Origin: Tannerella forsythia | Lineage (GTDB): Bacteria; Bacteroidota; Bacteroidia; Bacteroidales; Tannerellaceae | Length of the DNA: 64,000 bases | Assembly: GCF_001006485.1 (NCBI RefSeq) | Contig: NZ_JUET01000076.1 | Location: forward strand, 150,848-214,847 | Reading direction: 5' to 3' | Part shown: positions 18,224-27,737 of the stretch, one piece after another | Layout of the letters: every line of letters begins with the position of its first letter | Numbering within the stretch: position 1 is the stretch's first letter | Notes under the pieces: generated by a model | Told to the model about the DNA's origin: nothing | Databases searched by the model: none | Seen by the model: only the letters and a program-made list of their open reading frames with translations | Made by a program: the position numbers and the translations under genes

Positions 18224-18255
18224 TTTTCTTTTTCGGAGAAAATGATGTACCTTTG
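18224..18255 (+). promoter_or_regulatory. candidate tmRNA promoter
   Basis: TACCTTTG at 18248-18255 fits the -7 consensus. TTTTC lies at the -33 distance instead of TTTG. Transcription would begin about 70 bases before mature tmRNA, implying 5' processing. Confidence 0.48.
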
Positions 18256-18332
18256 CATTTGCTAAACGATCCGAAGTGTCGGATATGGTTAAATCATAGA
18301 GGTGATTTTCAAATCATTTACTTTTTATAGAA

Positions 18333-18729
18333 GGGGCTGACCGGTTTTGACAGCGGGCAGAAGTGGTTTGTAAGCATGCAGTGCGTCGTTGGCCGGCACT
18401 TTAATCTCGGTTGATCCAATTTTAACTGGCGAAAATAACTACGCTCTCGCTGCTTAATCGAAGCACAGTAGATTGAAGCTTAATCCTTACACAAGGTGTT
18501 TGGACGAGACATCACCCGGAAGCCGTGGCTTCGAGGCAATCCGAACCGGTGGTGCAGAAATGTCGGAGATAGCTTGACGGATGTCCCGTACGGCAAGTGA
18601 AAATTCAGGGAATAAGGTTGCGGTGGGTGGCTTCGGTCTTGCCGCAGCACGAAAATGAAGGCGAAGATAAGCATGTAGAAAGCAAATTAGTTCCTCGTTT
18701 GGACGAGAGTTCGAATCTCTCCAGCTCCA
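18333..18729 (+). ncRNA. ssrA: transfer-messenger RNA (tmRNA)
   Basis: 397-nt tmRNA, which rescues stalled ribosomes with SmpB and tags the nascent peptide. The 5' end GGGGCTG pairs with CAGCTCC at 18722-18728 to form the acceptor stem, and GGTTTTGACAG follows as in other tmRNAs. The T-arm GTTCGAATC is near the 3' end. The tag frame at 18428-18457 reads GENNYALAA then TAA, the Bacteroidales form. The 3' CCA is not encoded (ACAT follows). Its 3' end is only 12 bp from the convergent hybrid regulator stop. Confidence 0.97.
18428..18457 (+). other. tmRNA tag-peptide reading frame GENNYALAA
   Basis: Nine codons from GGC to GCT followed by TAA inside the tmRNA; ends in the hydrophobic ALAA read by proteases. 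Confidence 0.93.
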
Positions 18730-18741
18730 CATTTCGGGCGA

Positions 18742-21700
18742 TCAGTCCTCCCGTCGTCTGTACTCTGTGGGGGTTACGCCACACACATTCTTAAATGCCC
18801 GCACGAAATTGGGATAGGCATCAAAGCCGCATAAGTCTGCCACTTCCATAAAACGGATCGTAGGATCCTTGTCTAACAGGTTGCGAGCTTTTCTGATTTT
18901 GAGTCGCTGGATATAGACTGATGGCGCATAGCCTGTCAAGGCGTTGATCTTGCGGTAGAACTGCCGGGGACTCATGCACATGGTTGAGGCGACGGTTAAT
19001 ACATCGGTGGCTTGGTTCCGGCTGAGTTGCCTGTAAATGAAATCCGACACTTTGGCGAGGAAGCGTAAATCCGCTTCTTGAGGCATATCGAGGTCCTGCT
19101 TCTCATTCTCTTTGATTTCCATCGATATTTTTGCGAACTTTTCCTGCAGGAGTCGGCGTCCTTCTAACAACTTCTCCACCCTCGTGCGCAGTTCGTCGCT
19201 GTTGAACGGCTTGGCAAGATAGGCATCCGCTCCGGCTTCTATGCCCTCGATCCGCTCCTTTTCCGTAATCTTGGCCGTGACTACGATAATGGGGATATGG
19301 TTTACAATCTCATTGCCGCGAATCTGTCGGCATACTTCCAAGCCGTCCATGCCCGGCATCATCAGGTCGGTGATGATCAGGTCGGGGACAAGTGTGAGGG
19401 CTTTCTCCAACCCTGCGCCGCCGTCGGTGGCGTAAGAGAGGGTGTAGCGGTCGGCAAATTGTGAGCCGATGTAGGCGGCCACGTCGGCATTATCTTCGAT
19501 GATAAGCAGGTGGCAGGCATTGTCTTCGCTGTCGCTGTCTTGAGGATCGGGCGTGACTTCGGGAAGCAACGGCCAGTTCGGTTCCGTAGCGGTAGTGATC
19601 GGCTGTAGGCCACGATGGCGGATAGGCATGCTGATATGGAAGGTGGTGCCCCGGCCGAGCGTGCTCTCCACCGTGATCCGTCCTTCCACGGCATCCACGA
19701 TTTGCTTAACGAGTGCCAGACCCACTCCCGTGCCGATGTTGCACGCCTCACTCCCGGCCTGATAGAAGGGTTTGAAGATGTTCGAGAACTCCTCTCGCCC
19801 GATACCCCGGCCTGTATCCGAGACATCGATAAACAGCAGGTCACCCTCGCGCCACGTGAGCACGTTCACCTTGCCATAGGCCGGCGTGAACTTGAAGGCG
19901 TTAGAAAGCAGGTTGTTCATCATCTTGATCACATAATCAGGCACAAAGTCCATCTCCACCTCGCCTTTCGAGAAGAATTGCAGGTTGATGTTGCGGCTGA
20001 GGGCATAGTCGCGATAGCTCTCTATGATCATAGAGAGATAAGCTGTGATGTCGCCCGTGCGCCAGTCGGTGTTGCCCACGGCCGACTTGATCTTGGAGAT
20101 GTCTAAGAGCTGGTTGATGAGGGTCAGCAGATTATTGCCTTGCCGCTCGATGGTACGGGCCTTGTCTGCGGTCTCCTCCGGATCGTCAATCGGTGTTTGC
20201 AACTCGTGGCTGAGCCCGAGGATGACCGTGAGCGGTGTGCGGAATTCGTGGGTGATGTTCGTAAAAAAATCTTCGCGCAGCTGGCTGACCTGTTTGAGGA
20301 GTCGGTGATTTCGGCGGCGTACCCGACCCATGTAGATGATGACGGCCATGACGAGCAGTAGCACGGCGACGAGGGCGATGCCAGCGATCAGGATGACGCG
20401 TTTTTCCGTGCGCTCGCGAGCCTGTTGCAGAGCCAGCTCTTCCGTCTTATACCTCACGTTGTAGTGGCTCACGTTCTGCTCCATGTCGTGGCGATAGATA
20501 GAGTCTTTCAGCTCGGCATAGCGCAGGAGGTGACGGCTGGCCTCGGTGGGGTTATTGCCTTTTAAGGCCTCGTAGAGTCCTATGCGCGAGCGGCTTTCGT
20601 TGTACATGTCTTTGCGTGCGGCAAACTTGTCGACTGCCTGTCTGAAGTAGTGAGCGGCTTCGTCGTGTGCCCCGCGGCGGTTGAGCAGCTCACCCATCTG
20701 GTTGCGGCAGATGGAGAGCGACAACTCGTTGCCGACCTCGTCTAAGATGGGGATGGCGTGTAGGAGGGAGCGCTCCGCTTCGGCGTCCAGCCCGAGATCC
20801 ATCTGTGCCGTGGCCATCTGCGAGAGGCGTATGCCCACCTTGGCCGTGTTGCCCCGCGCCTCGTCGATCTCGCAGGCCCGACGAGCATAGTCTAACGCCT
20901 GCTGCGCCTTCCCCATGACATGATAAATTTCCGAGGCCATGCCGTATTGGATGGCCATGCGGTTTGAGTCGCCCGCTGCGGTGCTGTATCGGATGGCCTC
21001 TAAGATGTACCGTTCACCGTCGTCGAGCTGTTTGGCCACGAGGCAGATGCCCGCCAGCGTATTGAGCGAGCTGCTGGTGCGGCTCAAATCGCCATGCCTG
21101 CGACTGCTTTCAAGGCTCTTTTGCGCGTACTTGATGGCCTGCGCATAATCCGACATGCGGAAGTGAAACAACCCCACTAACCGTTCGCAGTCGCTTTGCA
21201 GCATCAGGTCACCGGCTCGATAAGTAAGTGGCAAGGCACGTGTGGCACAGCGCAGTCCCTCGTTATAATCCTGTACTTCATAGAAATATTCACCGGCCCA
21301 GTACCATACGAGCATCTCGAGGCTATCTGCGGGCATGCCGGGCGTGGCGTGGAGCAGGCTGTCGGTCATCTCTTCGCGATAGAGCAGGTCGAAGATGGGT
21401 TGGGCGGCGGCCATGCGACGCTTGCCGTGTTGGTGATCGAAATCATCCAACAGCCGGTTCATCTCGTGTCCGGGTTCCGAAGTGTCAACCCGCGCGGCGG
21501 AATCCGCATGTCCGGCATGGCTGCTGTGGGCGATGCGGTCGGACGGACGTTTCGTGCGGCCGTCGCCGCACGAAACAAGCATGGAAAAGATCGAAATAAG
21601 CGCCCATATCACGCTTAAAGTCAATCCACCGCCACAGATATTCCAATGCTTGCACATAGGCATGGGATATAAACCGACTTTTTCGTCATGGGAATCGTGT

Positions 21701-21744
21701 TGCATAATTGATGATTTAGGATAGTTCATCGAAATGGGGTTCAT
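18742..21744 (-). CDS. hybrid two-component regulator: TPR sensor, histidine kinase, receiver, AraC-type HTH
   Basis: 1000 residues. A hydrophobic segment at about 40-58 ends in LVSC, so the sensor part is exported (an internal ATG at residue 28 may be the true start). TPR-like helices occupy about 130-430, a transmembrane helix about 455-475, HisKA follows with the phospho-His in FFTNITHEFRTP, HATPase shows DTGRGIGREEFSNIFKPF, the receiver has the phospho-Asp in PDLIITDLMMPGMDG, and the C-terminus is an AraC DNA-binding domain (MSPRQFYRKINALTGYAPSV, CGFDAYPNFVRAFK). It senses an unknown signal in the periplasm and acts as transcription regulator. No SusC/SusD genes lie nearby; it diverges from the surface-protein array, the likely target. 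Confidence 0.93.
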   Translation of the reverse strand: MNPISMNYPKSSIMQHDSHDEKVGLYPMPMCKHWNICGGGLTLSVIWALISIFSMLVSCGDGRTKRPSDRIAHSSHAGHADSAARVDTSEPGHEMNRLLDDFDHQHGKRRMAAAQPIFDLLYREEMTDSLLHATPGMPADSLEMLVWYWAGEYFYEVQDYNEGLRCATRALPLTYRAGDLMLQSDCERLVGLFHFRMSDYAQAIKYAQKSLESSRRHGDLSRTSSSLNTLAGICLVAKQLDDGERYILEAIRYSTAAGDSNRMAIQYGMASEIYHVMGKAQQALDYARRACEIDEARGNTAKVGIRLSQMATAQMDLGLDAEAERSLLHAIPILDEVGNELSLSICRNQMGELLNRRGAHDEAAHYFRQAVDKFAARKDMYNESRSRIGLYEALKGNNPTEASRHLLRYAELKDSIYRHDMEQNVSHYNVRYKTEELALQQARERTEKRVILIAGIALVAVLLLVMAVIIYMGRVRRRNHRLLKQVSQLREDFFTNITHEFRTPLTVILGLSHELQTPIDDPEETADKARTIERQGNNLLTLINQLLDISKIKSAVGNTDWRTGDITAYLSMIIESYRDYALSRNINLQFFSKGEVEMDFVPDYVIKMMNNLLSNAFKFTPAYGKVNVLTWREGDLLFIDVSDTGRGIGREEFSNIFKPFYQAGSEACNIGTGVGLALVKQIVDAVEGRITVESTLGRGTTFHISMPIRHRGLQPITTATEPNWPLLPEVTPDPQDSDSEDNACHLLIIEDNADVAAYIGSQFADRYTLSYATDGGAGLEKALTLVPDLIITDLMMPGMDGLEVCRQIRGNEIVNHIPIIVVTAKITEKERIEGIEAGADAYLAKPFNSDELRTRVEKLLEGRRLLQEKFAKISMEIKENEKQDLDMPQEADLRFLAKVSDFIYRQLSRNQATDVLTVASTMCMSPRQFYRKINALTGYAPSVYIQRLKIRKARNLLDKDPTIRFMEVADLCGFDAYPNFVRAFKNVCGVTPTEYRRRED

Positions 21745-21976
21745 TGTTCCTTTTGAAAATTGAAAAGATCGTAAAAAGTTCTATAACCGCCAATAGAATC
21801 CGAATAAAATTTTCATAAACATTGAATGCTCCTCCTACGATCGATTCACTGCCCCTCCTGATTTTCTCCGAGAATGGTTGACACGACCTTTTCCCAATGG
21901 CTCAAAATATTTATTTGTTAAAATCTGCAAAAATATCACTAATAAATTATTGTACACCAATAGATTATAGCAATAA

Positions 21977-22020
21977 AATGTCCAATAATGATACGTCTGA
22001 AAAATACAGAATGTCCGATA
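21977..22020 (+). promoter_or_regulatory. direct repeat, candidate operator for the AraC-type regulator
   Basis: AATGTCCAATA (21977-21987) and AATGTCCGATA (22010-22020), 33 bp apart or about three helical turns, lie in the 367-bp divergent region between the hybrid regulator and the array, just upstream of the promoter at 22049. AraC-type activators commonly bind direct repeats. Binding is inference. Confidence 0.4.
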
Positions 22021-22048
22021 TGAATAGGTTTTTGTCTGATTATGATAG

Positions 22049-22078
22049 TTGGTTTCGTTCCACCCGCCTTTAATTTTG
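22049..22078 (+). promoter_or_regulatory. promoter of the 88-residue gene
   Basis: TTG at 22049-22051, 19 bases, TAATTTTG at 22071-22078: a full match to the Bacteroidetes promoter, 33 bases before the ATG at 22112. Confidence 0.65.
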
Positions 22079-22111
22079 CAAAAAATCAAACGCATAAAAA
22101 GTGCAAGCGAT

Positions 22112-22378
22112 ATGAAAGAACAAGTAGAAGATAGACGCAGCAAACAGCAGATGCGGAACATGCAATTTTCTGAAGACCGCTTTCAACTGTTCGACACGAT
22201 ACGCACGATTGTCAATGATGAACTTGACCGCCGCGGAGTGGTGAAACAGGAGGGCAACCCTCATCCCGAGAATCCTCCACCTGAAAAGACGGAACATCAG
22301 CCGTCCGAGAAAACGTCGCCTTGTCGCACTCTTTGGAAACGCATTGTGAGCCTGTTTACCTTCTGCCTGATAGAATGA
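22112..22378 (+). CDS. 88-residue charged protein of unknown function
   Basis: Starts MKEQVEDRRSKQQMRNMQFS at 22112; an upstream in-frame ATG (22049) lies inside the promoter. The product is highly charged, has a Pro/Glu-rich middle (PHPENPPPEKTEHQPSEKT) and a short hydrophobic end (RIVSLFTFCLIE). No family recognised. It heads the accessory array and has the best promoter of the region, next to the candidate operator. It may be regulatory or simply a small accessory gene. Confidence 0.6.
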   Translation: MKEQVEDRRSKQQMRNMQFSEDRFQLFDTIRTIVNDELDRRGVVKQEGNPHPENPPPEKTEHQPSEKTSPCRTLWKRIVSLFTFCLIE

Positions 22379-22435
22379 TTGCTGAGGTGTAGAGCTGATT
22401 GCTGCAACAGACCGCTGAACACGGACAACTGAACG

Positions 22436-22450
22436 CTGAATAACAATTAA
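22436..22450 (+). repeat. array leader element, copy 1 (CTGAATAACAATTAA)
   Basis: CTGAATAACAATTAA followed by an A/T-rich leader ending in an ATG 45 bases on. The same element precedes three other array genes (24697, 26823, 32186). Confidence 0.6.
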
Positions 22451-22494
22451 ATAAATTATTTACTGACTAATTTTAATTTAAAACATTTATCATT

Positions 22495-22805
22495 ATGAAA
22501 ATGAAAACAAGACATGATTACCCAATCCTTCTCCTCGCTCTAATCGCAGGGCTGATGGGATTCACAACCGGCGCCCCACAGCGAATGGCTACATTTCCGG
22601 CTATCGGCTCTGCTGTGGACAAGAGGAAGTAAGTGATACATCCCGATTCTCGAATGGTACGATGAAGCTCAACGTCAATCCGGTAACAAAGGAAGTGGAG
22701 GTTCTGCTCGTCAATGGAAAGATAAGAACAATGTCGGAAAATAATGCTGGCGATAGCAAGGAGCATATCTTCAGCATCAGCTATAAAGAGAAAATAACGG
22801 AATAA
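22495..22805 (+). pseudogene. frameshifted small secreted-protein gene
   Basis: The ATG at 22495 opens a signal peptide (MKMKTRHDYPILLLALIAGL) closely like that of the 24762 gene, but this frame stops after 45 codons. The next frame continues from about 22578 as TANGYISGYRLCCGQEEVSD to VNGKIRTMSENNAGDSKEH and stops at TAA 22803-22805. Adding one C to the run of four at 22574-22577 would join both into one protein of about 103 residues. So a single-base loss has broken it, or the assembly has an error there. Function unknown. Confidence 0.65.
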
Positions 22806-22927
22806 ATAAAAACGACCCAATAATAACGCCTTTCGCCTTAATGGAATTACGACAAGGGCACTTACTTAATAATTGTTTTAATATATTTTAAACTATGATC
22901 AAAAATAATGATTTAAATTCAACAAGG

Positions 22928-24400
22928 ATGAAACAAAACAGAATCATCACATTGTCAGTAGCCGTGGCGCTGGTATTTGCAATCAGTATACCCGCCGAGG
23001 CGCAATTTGGTAACGTTCTCAAAAATGCCAAGAGAAACGTCGAGCGTAAAGTGAAGAACAAAGCCGAGACCTCCGTCGATCGTACGACCGACAAGGCGAT
23101 GAACAAGGCGGAAAAAAAGGTGATGGAGAAGACTGAGGAAAAGACGGGACTTCCCGTGTCCGAATCCTCGAACAACAACTCAAGCGTCTCCGATAAAGAC
23201 GGCAGTACGCTTATCTCACTCTACAAGAAAGACTACGAGCCTTCGAAAGAGGCCATCGAAAACGATCCCGACGCATCGAACAACGACGTGTGGAAGCGCT
23301 CCACTCGTTCCTTTGCACAGATACACGCAGCCTACGAGCATCTCGACCCGAAGTACTTCCCCCTACAGCCCTACTACAAGTATCCGAAAATGTATGGGCT
23401 GGGTGATAATCTCCTCATCGGGCACAATGTACTCAACAAAATGATAGAGGCGGTGCTTAGCCAGAGACCGGGCGACTACGTTTACTTCCCGCCTTTCATC
23501 CACGACGATAAGAACGGAGCCGAATTCGTTACTCCGGCAGGCGAGAAGATGGGCATCTACCACGACGATATCTTCCGTTATCCTTTCGCGGCAGCCTTCT
23601 TCGCCGACCCCAATAGCGACATTGCTGTGCAGAAACTCGCCGAGTTGCTGGTAATCCTCAGTCCGATCATGAAGTCGGGCGTGGAAATCAAACCCGAGAC
23701 CTGCAATGACGACAAGGGCATACTCGATGCCAACCTCGGCATCGTGCTGCCGGCAATGGAATACGAAAAACTACGCTTCAAGCGCGAACGTATCATGTTC
23801 AACATGGCCCTCAATGTGGTAGACTTCGACCTCATTGCCGACCGCGTCATCGACTGCTTCGAAAATGTGGAGAAGAACGATGAGATATGTCAGAAATACC
23901 CTTTGATCCGCGCCAAGTACTATCTGATGGGCACGGAACTCTACACCCAAATTCTTGTCCAGCACAAGGACTGGGACAAGAAGGAAGCCTCCGATCCCAA
24001 GGCACGCAAGGCCACGATGCTCTACACGCGCTGGACGGCCGACGGAGTGGTGGGCAAGATAATGGGCGCCGTGCGTGCGGGTAATGTTCCGGCTGTGGCG
24101 ATGCCCAAGGGTGTGAATGTTTCGGGCGAACTCAAAACCAAGGGCGATGCCGCCGGACGCGAACTGGCCGGGCACCGAGGCGACGAGTTCGTCGAGGTGA
24201 TCTATCACAGTAATAACTGGCAGGAAGTCAAGGAAAAAGTTTGGCCTTACAAAACCATCAAGTACACCATCAAGGCCGATCTCATTACCAAATCGGGCGG
24301 CAAGACGGTGCTCACCCATTGCTATCTCCAGAAGAGCGCCAACGGACAGAAGTATGTCATGGTTGTCGGCAGCGACCCGGAGCGGCACCCTGTGAAGTAG
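22928..24400 (+). CDS. secreted protein of unknown function with charged N-terminal region
   Basis: 490 residues from MKQNRI (22928; an upstream ATG at 22895 gives no leader of its own). The signal peptide ends AEAQ. Residues about 30-80 are a Lys/Glu-rich amphipathic stretch (NAKRNVERKVKNKAETSVDR and NKAEKKVMEKTEEK), likely helical or coiled. The rest is a globular domain without motifs I recognise; the C-terminus ends HCYLQKSANGQKYVMVVGSD. No T9SS sorting domain. It lies within the surface-protein array and is GC-rich like it. Confidence 0.82.
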   Translation: MKQNRIITLSVAVALVFAISIPAEAQFGNVLKNAKRNVERKVKNKAETSVDRTTDKAMNKAEKKVMEKTEEKTGLPVSESSNNNSSVSDKDGSTLISLYKKDYEPSKEAIENDPDASNNDVWKRSTRSFAQIHAAYEHLDPKYFPLQPYYKYPKMYGLGDNLLIGHNVLNKMIEAVLSQRPGDYVYFPPFIHDDKNGAEFVTPAGEKMGIYHDDIFRYPFAAAFFADPNSDIAVQKLAELLVILSPIMKSGVEIKPETCNDDKGILDANLGIVLPAMEYEKLRFKRERIMFNMALNVVDFDLIADRVIDCFENVEKNDEICQKYPLIRAKYYLMGTELYTQILVQHKDWDKKEASDPKARKATMLYTRWTADGVVGKIMGAVRAGNVPAVAMPKGVNVSGELKTKGDAAGRELAGHRGDEFVEVIYHSNNWQEVKEKVWPYKTIKYTIKADLITKSGGKTVLTHCYLQKSANGQKYVMVVGSDPERHPVK

Positions 24401-24433
24401 AGGATTGGTTGAACTAACCGCTGACGGCTGTAA

Positions 24434-24612
24434 AAGCCTTGAAAGGACACGTTACTTCAGCCCAATGTGGAACGAAGCGAAGCGAGTTACCTGATTTTCC
24501 GACCTGCAAGCGTCGCGAAGGCGTGTGAAGCGCACGAAGCCTTGACCTTTTGGTTACTTTTGGGTCAAGCCAAAAGTAACAGAAGAAGATTCTCCGCTCA
24601 CGCTCTGAATGA
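24434..24612. repeat. dispersed intergenic repeat, short form
   Basis: Shares most of its length with 31815-32095: the parts AAGCCNTGAAAGG, CAGCCCAATRTGGAACGAAG, TACCTGATTTTCCGACCTGC and the palindrome-like TTACTTTTGGGTCAAGCCAA. It lacks about 101 bp present in the other copy. It ends in CTCTGAATGACAAA, the right end of another repeat family seen at 36781. The 361-bp gap 24401-24761 holds only this and the leader element. Confidence 0.75.
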
Positions 24613-24696
24613 CAAAAGACTGTGTTCCAAACGCAAACGGCGCAAATAACCGCAAATAAAACTTGTGGAACTTGTGGTTAATCTGACCGCTGAATA

Positions 24697-24710
24697 CTGA
24701 ATAACAATTA
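24697..24710 (+). repeat. array leader element, copy 2
   Basis: CTGAATAACAATTA with the same A/T-rich leader, about 50 bases before the ATG at 24762. Confidence 0.58.
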
Positions 24711-24761
24711 TATAAATAAAATAAATAAATATTTACTAACTAATTTAAACCATTTAGCATT

Positions 24762-26582
24762 ATGAAAACAAGACATCATTACCCAATTCTTCTCATCGCC
24801 CTACTCCTTGGGCTGATGGGATTCGCAGAACACGCACAGGCCGATTATACCTTGGGGCACTACACCCGGGTGGAGGCCGATAACAACACGATCAAGTTGG
24901 CATGGACAAAAACCACCGGAAGTCAAGGCACCATGTCGTTACAGTTCCGTTACCGCGTAAGGTGGAGAGAGAGCGGCTACAGCACGTGGAAAGAGAAAAC
25001 GACTACCGATTTGAATTTCACTATCAACGGGTCTTATAACACGATGTACGAGGTAGAGGTCATCTCTGAAGCCATCTATGGAACTGGCGGCGGATCGTAT
25101 GGCGTGCGCAAAGTGAGCACTATAGCCGATCCCGAGCTGCCCGGCGAGCTCACCATCACCCCCAAGGAGCTAACCATGGAAGCGAAGGCGAACGGTAAAA
25201 TTGTGATAATCAGATGTAACAAGCCGTTCAAATTCAAAGGTCTCGATGCGCCGCGTTGGCTAACATACAGCGGGGGCGTCACCGGCTATAAGGATCGCCT
25301 AAGACTTTTGGTCCTCGCCTTAGCGAACACCGGCCCCGAACGCAGCGCCACCATCACCTTCAAGACCACTGCGGGCAATGTGACGCTCAAGGTGACGCAG
25401 AAGGGAGAGACCCCTGCCGCCGACACCGAGACGCCCAAGCCGGGCCATTTCGTATTAGGCTATCCCAAAGCCATTTCACCGACCGCGATCGAAGTGAAAT
25501 GGACCCCCGCCAAGGACAACGTCACTGCGCAGGAGAAGCTGCGGTATCGGGTGAAATGTATCAGGCATTCTGATGGGAAGGAGGTAAAAACCAGTCCGGA
25601 ATTAACCAACCAAACGGAATATACTATCACTGGCATCGAACCCGAAACGGAGTATAGAATACAGATAACGGTGTGGGACGAAGCCAATAACAGTGACGGA
25701 TACGGCGATCCTATAGTCAAGACCCCGCCTGCCGCCGACACCGAGAAGCCCAAGCCGGGCGGTTACGTGGACGGCTATCCCAAAGCCATCTCACCGACCG
25801 AGATCGTAGTGAAATGGAACAAGGCCACAGACAACGTCACGAAGCAAGAGAAGCTGCGGTATCAGGTGAGGTGCGGTTTATTTAAGAAGCTGGTGAAGTC
25901 TAGTCCGATCTTAACCGACGAAACGGAGTATACCATCACCGACCTCCCCTATTCCGATATGACGTATGATATATCGGTAAAAGTGTGGGACGAAGCCGAC
26001 AATGTTACATTCTATAGCGTGAAGGAGGTCAAGCCCCTGGAGAAGGAACCCAAACCCACCGTACAAGTCAGCTCCGTGATGCTGGATCAGCCGAAGGTCA
26101 CGATCGACGGCGACCGCGAGTCGTTCCGGTTAGAGGCCACCGTGCTGCCCGCCAACGCCACCAACCCGGCGTTGCAATGGTCGAGCAGCAACGAAAGCGT
26201 GGCCACCGTAGAGGCCGTCTCGCTGTCCTCGATGCTGAAGTCGGGCACGGTCGAAGGCAGCGCCGTCACGGTACGCATCCATAAGAAAGGCAAGGCTGAG
26301 ATCACGGCCCAAGCGATGGACGGCAGCGGCAAGACAGCCTCCTGTCAGGTGGAAGTCATCTCCACCGTCGGCAACGAAACGATCGACGGCCTGCGCGTCT
26401 ACGCAGTCGATGGCGCACTGCACCTCACGCTGCTCGCACCGCAGATGGTACATCTATATGATGTAAGCGGCGCACTCGTCCGCACGATGGATGCCCCTGC
26501 CGGCGACCATGTTCTGCCGTTAGCTCCGGGTGTATATCTGGTACGCATCGGTGAGCAGATCGCGAAGGTGCTGATCAAGTAA
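24762..26582 (+). CDS. T9SS cargo surface protein with FN3, BACON-like and Big_2 domains
   Basis: 606 residues. Signal peptide to about residue 27 (ending HAQA). Then a FN3-like domain (about 28-120), a BACON-like domain (about 128-222, with ATITFKTTAGNVTLKVTQKG), two FN3 domains about 100 residues each that share YPKAISPT and LRYRV/LRYQV motifs, a Big_2 domain (about 427-535, ATVLPANATNPALQWSSSNE), and a C-terminal T9SS sorting domain (LYDVSGALVR ... GVYLVRIGEQIAKVLIK). The last directs export through the type IX system and surface attachment. Domain make-up suggests an adhesin or glycan-binding protein; ligand unknown. Confidence 0.85.
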   Translation: MKTRHHYPILLIALLLGLMGFAEHAQADYTLGHYTRVEADNNTIKLAWTKTTGSQGTMSLQFRYRVRWRESGYSTWKEKTTTDLNFTINGSYNTMYEVEVISEAIYGTGGGSYGVRKVSTIADPELPGELTITPKELTMEAKANGKIVIIRCNKPFKFKGLDAPRWLTYSGGVTGYKDRLRLLVLALANTGPERSATITFKTTAGNVTLKVTQKGETPAADTETPKPGHFVLGYPKAISPTAIEVKWTPAKDNVTAQEKLRYRVKCIRHSDGKEVKTSPELTNQTEYTITGIEPETEYRIQITVWDEANNSDGYGDPIVKTPPAADTEKPKPGGYVDGYPKAISPTEIVVKWNKATDNVTKQEKLRYQVRCGLFKKLVKSSPILTDETEYTITDLPYSDMTYDISVKVWDEADNVTFYSVKEVKPLEKEPKPTVQVSSVMLDQPKVTIDGDRESFRLEATVLPANATNPALQWSSSNESVATVEAVSLSSMLKSGTVEGSAVTVRIHKKGKAEITAQAMDGSGKTASCQVEVISTVGNETIDGLRVYAVDGALHLTLLAPQMVHLYDVSGALVRTMDAPAGDHVLPLAPGVYLVRIGEQIAKVLIK

Positions 26583-26612
26583 AGACAGTCTCGCCTTGTG
26601 TGGACTGCCCCC

Positions 26613-26636
26613 CCCTCCGGCACACTTGCCGGAGGG
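26613..26636 (+). other. intergenic hairpin after the 24762 gene
   Basis: CCCTCCGGC and GCCGGAGGG form a perfect 9-bp stem with a 6-base loop, 30 bp after the stop. No T-tract follows, so it may stabilise the RNA end rather than terminate by itself. The rest of 26583-26822 has C-rich runs but no gene. Confidence 0.5.
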
Positions 26637-26822
26637 ATATAAAGAATATTCATCGCTGACACTCTGAATGAAAGGGAAGGAGAATTACGAATTACGAGAA
26701 GAGTAGTCAATGTAGGGGCGGACCTCTGTGTTCGCCTGTCATAACGCCAATATGAATATCCCCCCTGCCCCCCTTTAAAAGGGAGAATGCAGAGCTGATG
26801 GCTGACTGATGAGAACCGAACG

Positions 26823-27737
26823 CTGAATAACAATTAATTAAATATATTATATTCACATTTTAATTCAAATTATCATGGGAAAAAAAGCATTTTATTCAAC
26901 AATGTTCATTGCGATCTTTGCAATGATCTTCGTGAGAGGAGCCTATGCAGGAATTGGCATCTCTCCCACAACGATGAACCTTAAGGTCGGCGAGACAGCC
27001 ACCCTCACCATAAAGCCTGATACGCTAACCACCGGTTACGGAATCAAGAGTCTGAATAGGAGTATTGCGACTGTTAATCCGCCCGATGGCGTCGGGACGG
27101 CATCGTTCACCGTCACGGCCGTAGCCCCCGGAACAACAAAGATACAAATCCTCAGACTTATATCCGGTTCTTATGTTGTCACCGCCGAGTGCGCCGTCAC
27201 TGTCACCGAGGCGCAGACCGAGGTGTGGCCCCAAAGCGTCACGCTGAGCCCCGCCCGGATTACCCTCAGGGAGGGTGAAGAGGCCTCCATAGAGGCCGCC
27301 GTGCTGCCTGCCAACTACAATCAAGGCACACCGCAATGGAGCGTGGAAAACCAGAACATCGCCTCCGTCACCGGCAGCGGACTCACGGCCACCGTCAAAG
27401 GCCTCGCCGTAGGCACCACCACGCTCCACTTCACCATCGGCAATGCTAACGCCAGCTGCGTCATCACCGTCACCAAGGCGCAGACCGAGGTATGGCCTGA
27501 AAGCGCCACGCTGAGTCCCGCACGACTGACCCTCAAAGTCGGTGAACAGGCCTCCGTCGACGCTACCGTGCGGCCCGACAATTACAATCAGGGCTCGCTG
27601 AAGTGGAGCATCGACGACGAGCGTACGGCCAACGTTACACCCAACGGATTGTCCGCTACCGTCGAAGCGGTAGCCGCAGGCACAACGACCCTCCACTTCA
27701 CCGTCGGCAAAGTATCAGCCTCGTGCACCGTTACCGT
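26823..27737 (+). repeat. duplicated block, copy 1 (with 32187-33101)
   Basis: About 915 bp almost identical to 32187-33101, at a constant offset of 5364 bp through the coding part. It starts at the leader element CTGAATAACAATTAA and covers the signal peptide and three Big_2 units of the small protein. Identity ends abruptly after ACCGTTACCGT, inside the gene. Confidence 0.88.

Noticed and set aside
18487-18732. Open frames on the minus strand over tmRNA
   Set aside because: They lie fully in the structured tmRNA, which is certain from acceptor stem, tag frame and T-arm.
18742-21744. Hybrid regulator as a polysaccharide-utilisation (SusCD) controller
   Set aside because: The sensor part is TPR rather than Reg_prop or Y_Y_Y, and no susC, susD or glycoside hydrolase is nearby.
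21835-22161. 108-codon minus-strand frame in the divergent gap
   Set aside because: Odd composition, no leader or domain, and it runs over the promoter and candidate operator of the 22112 gene.
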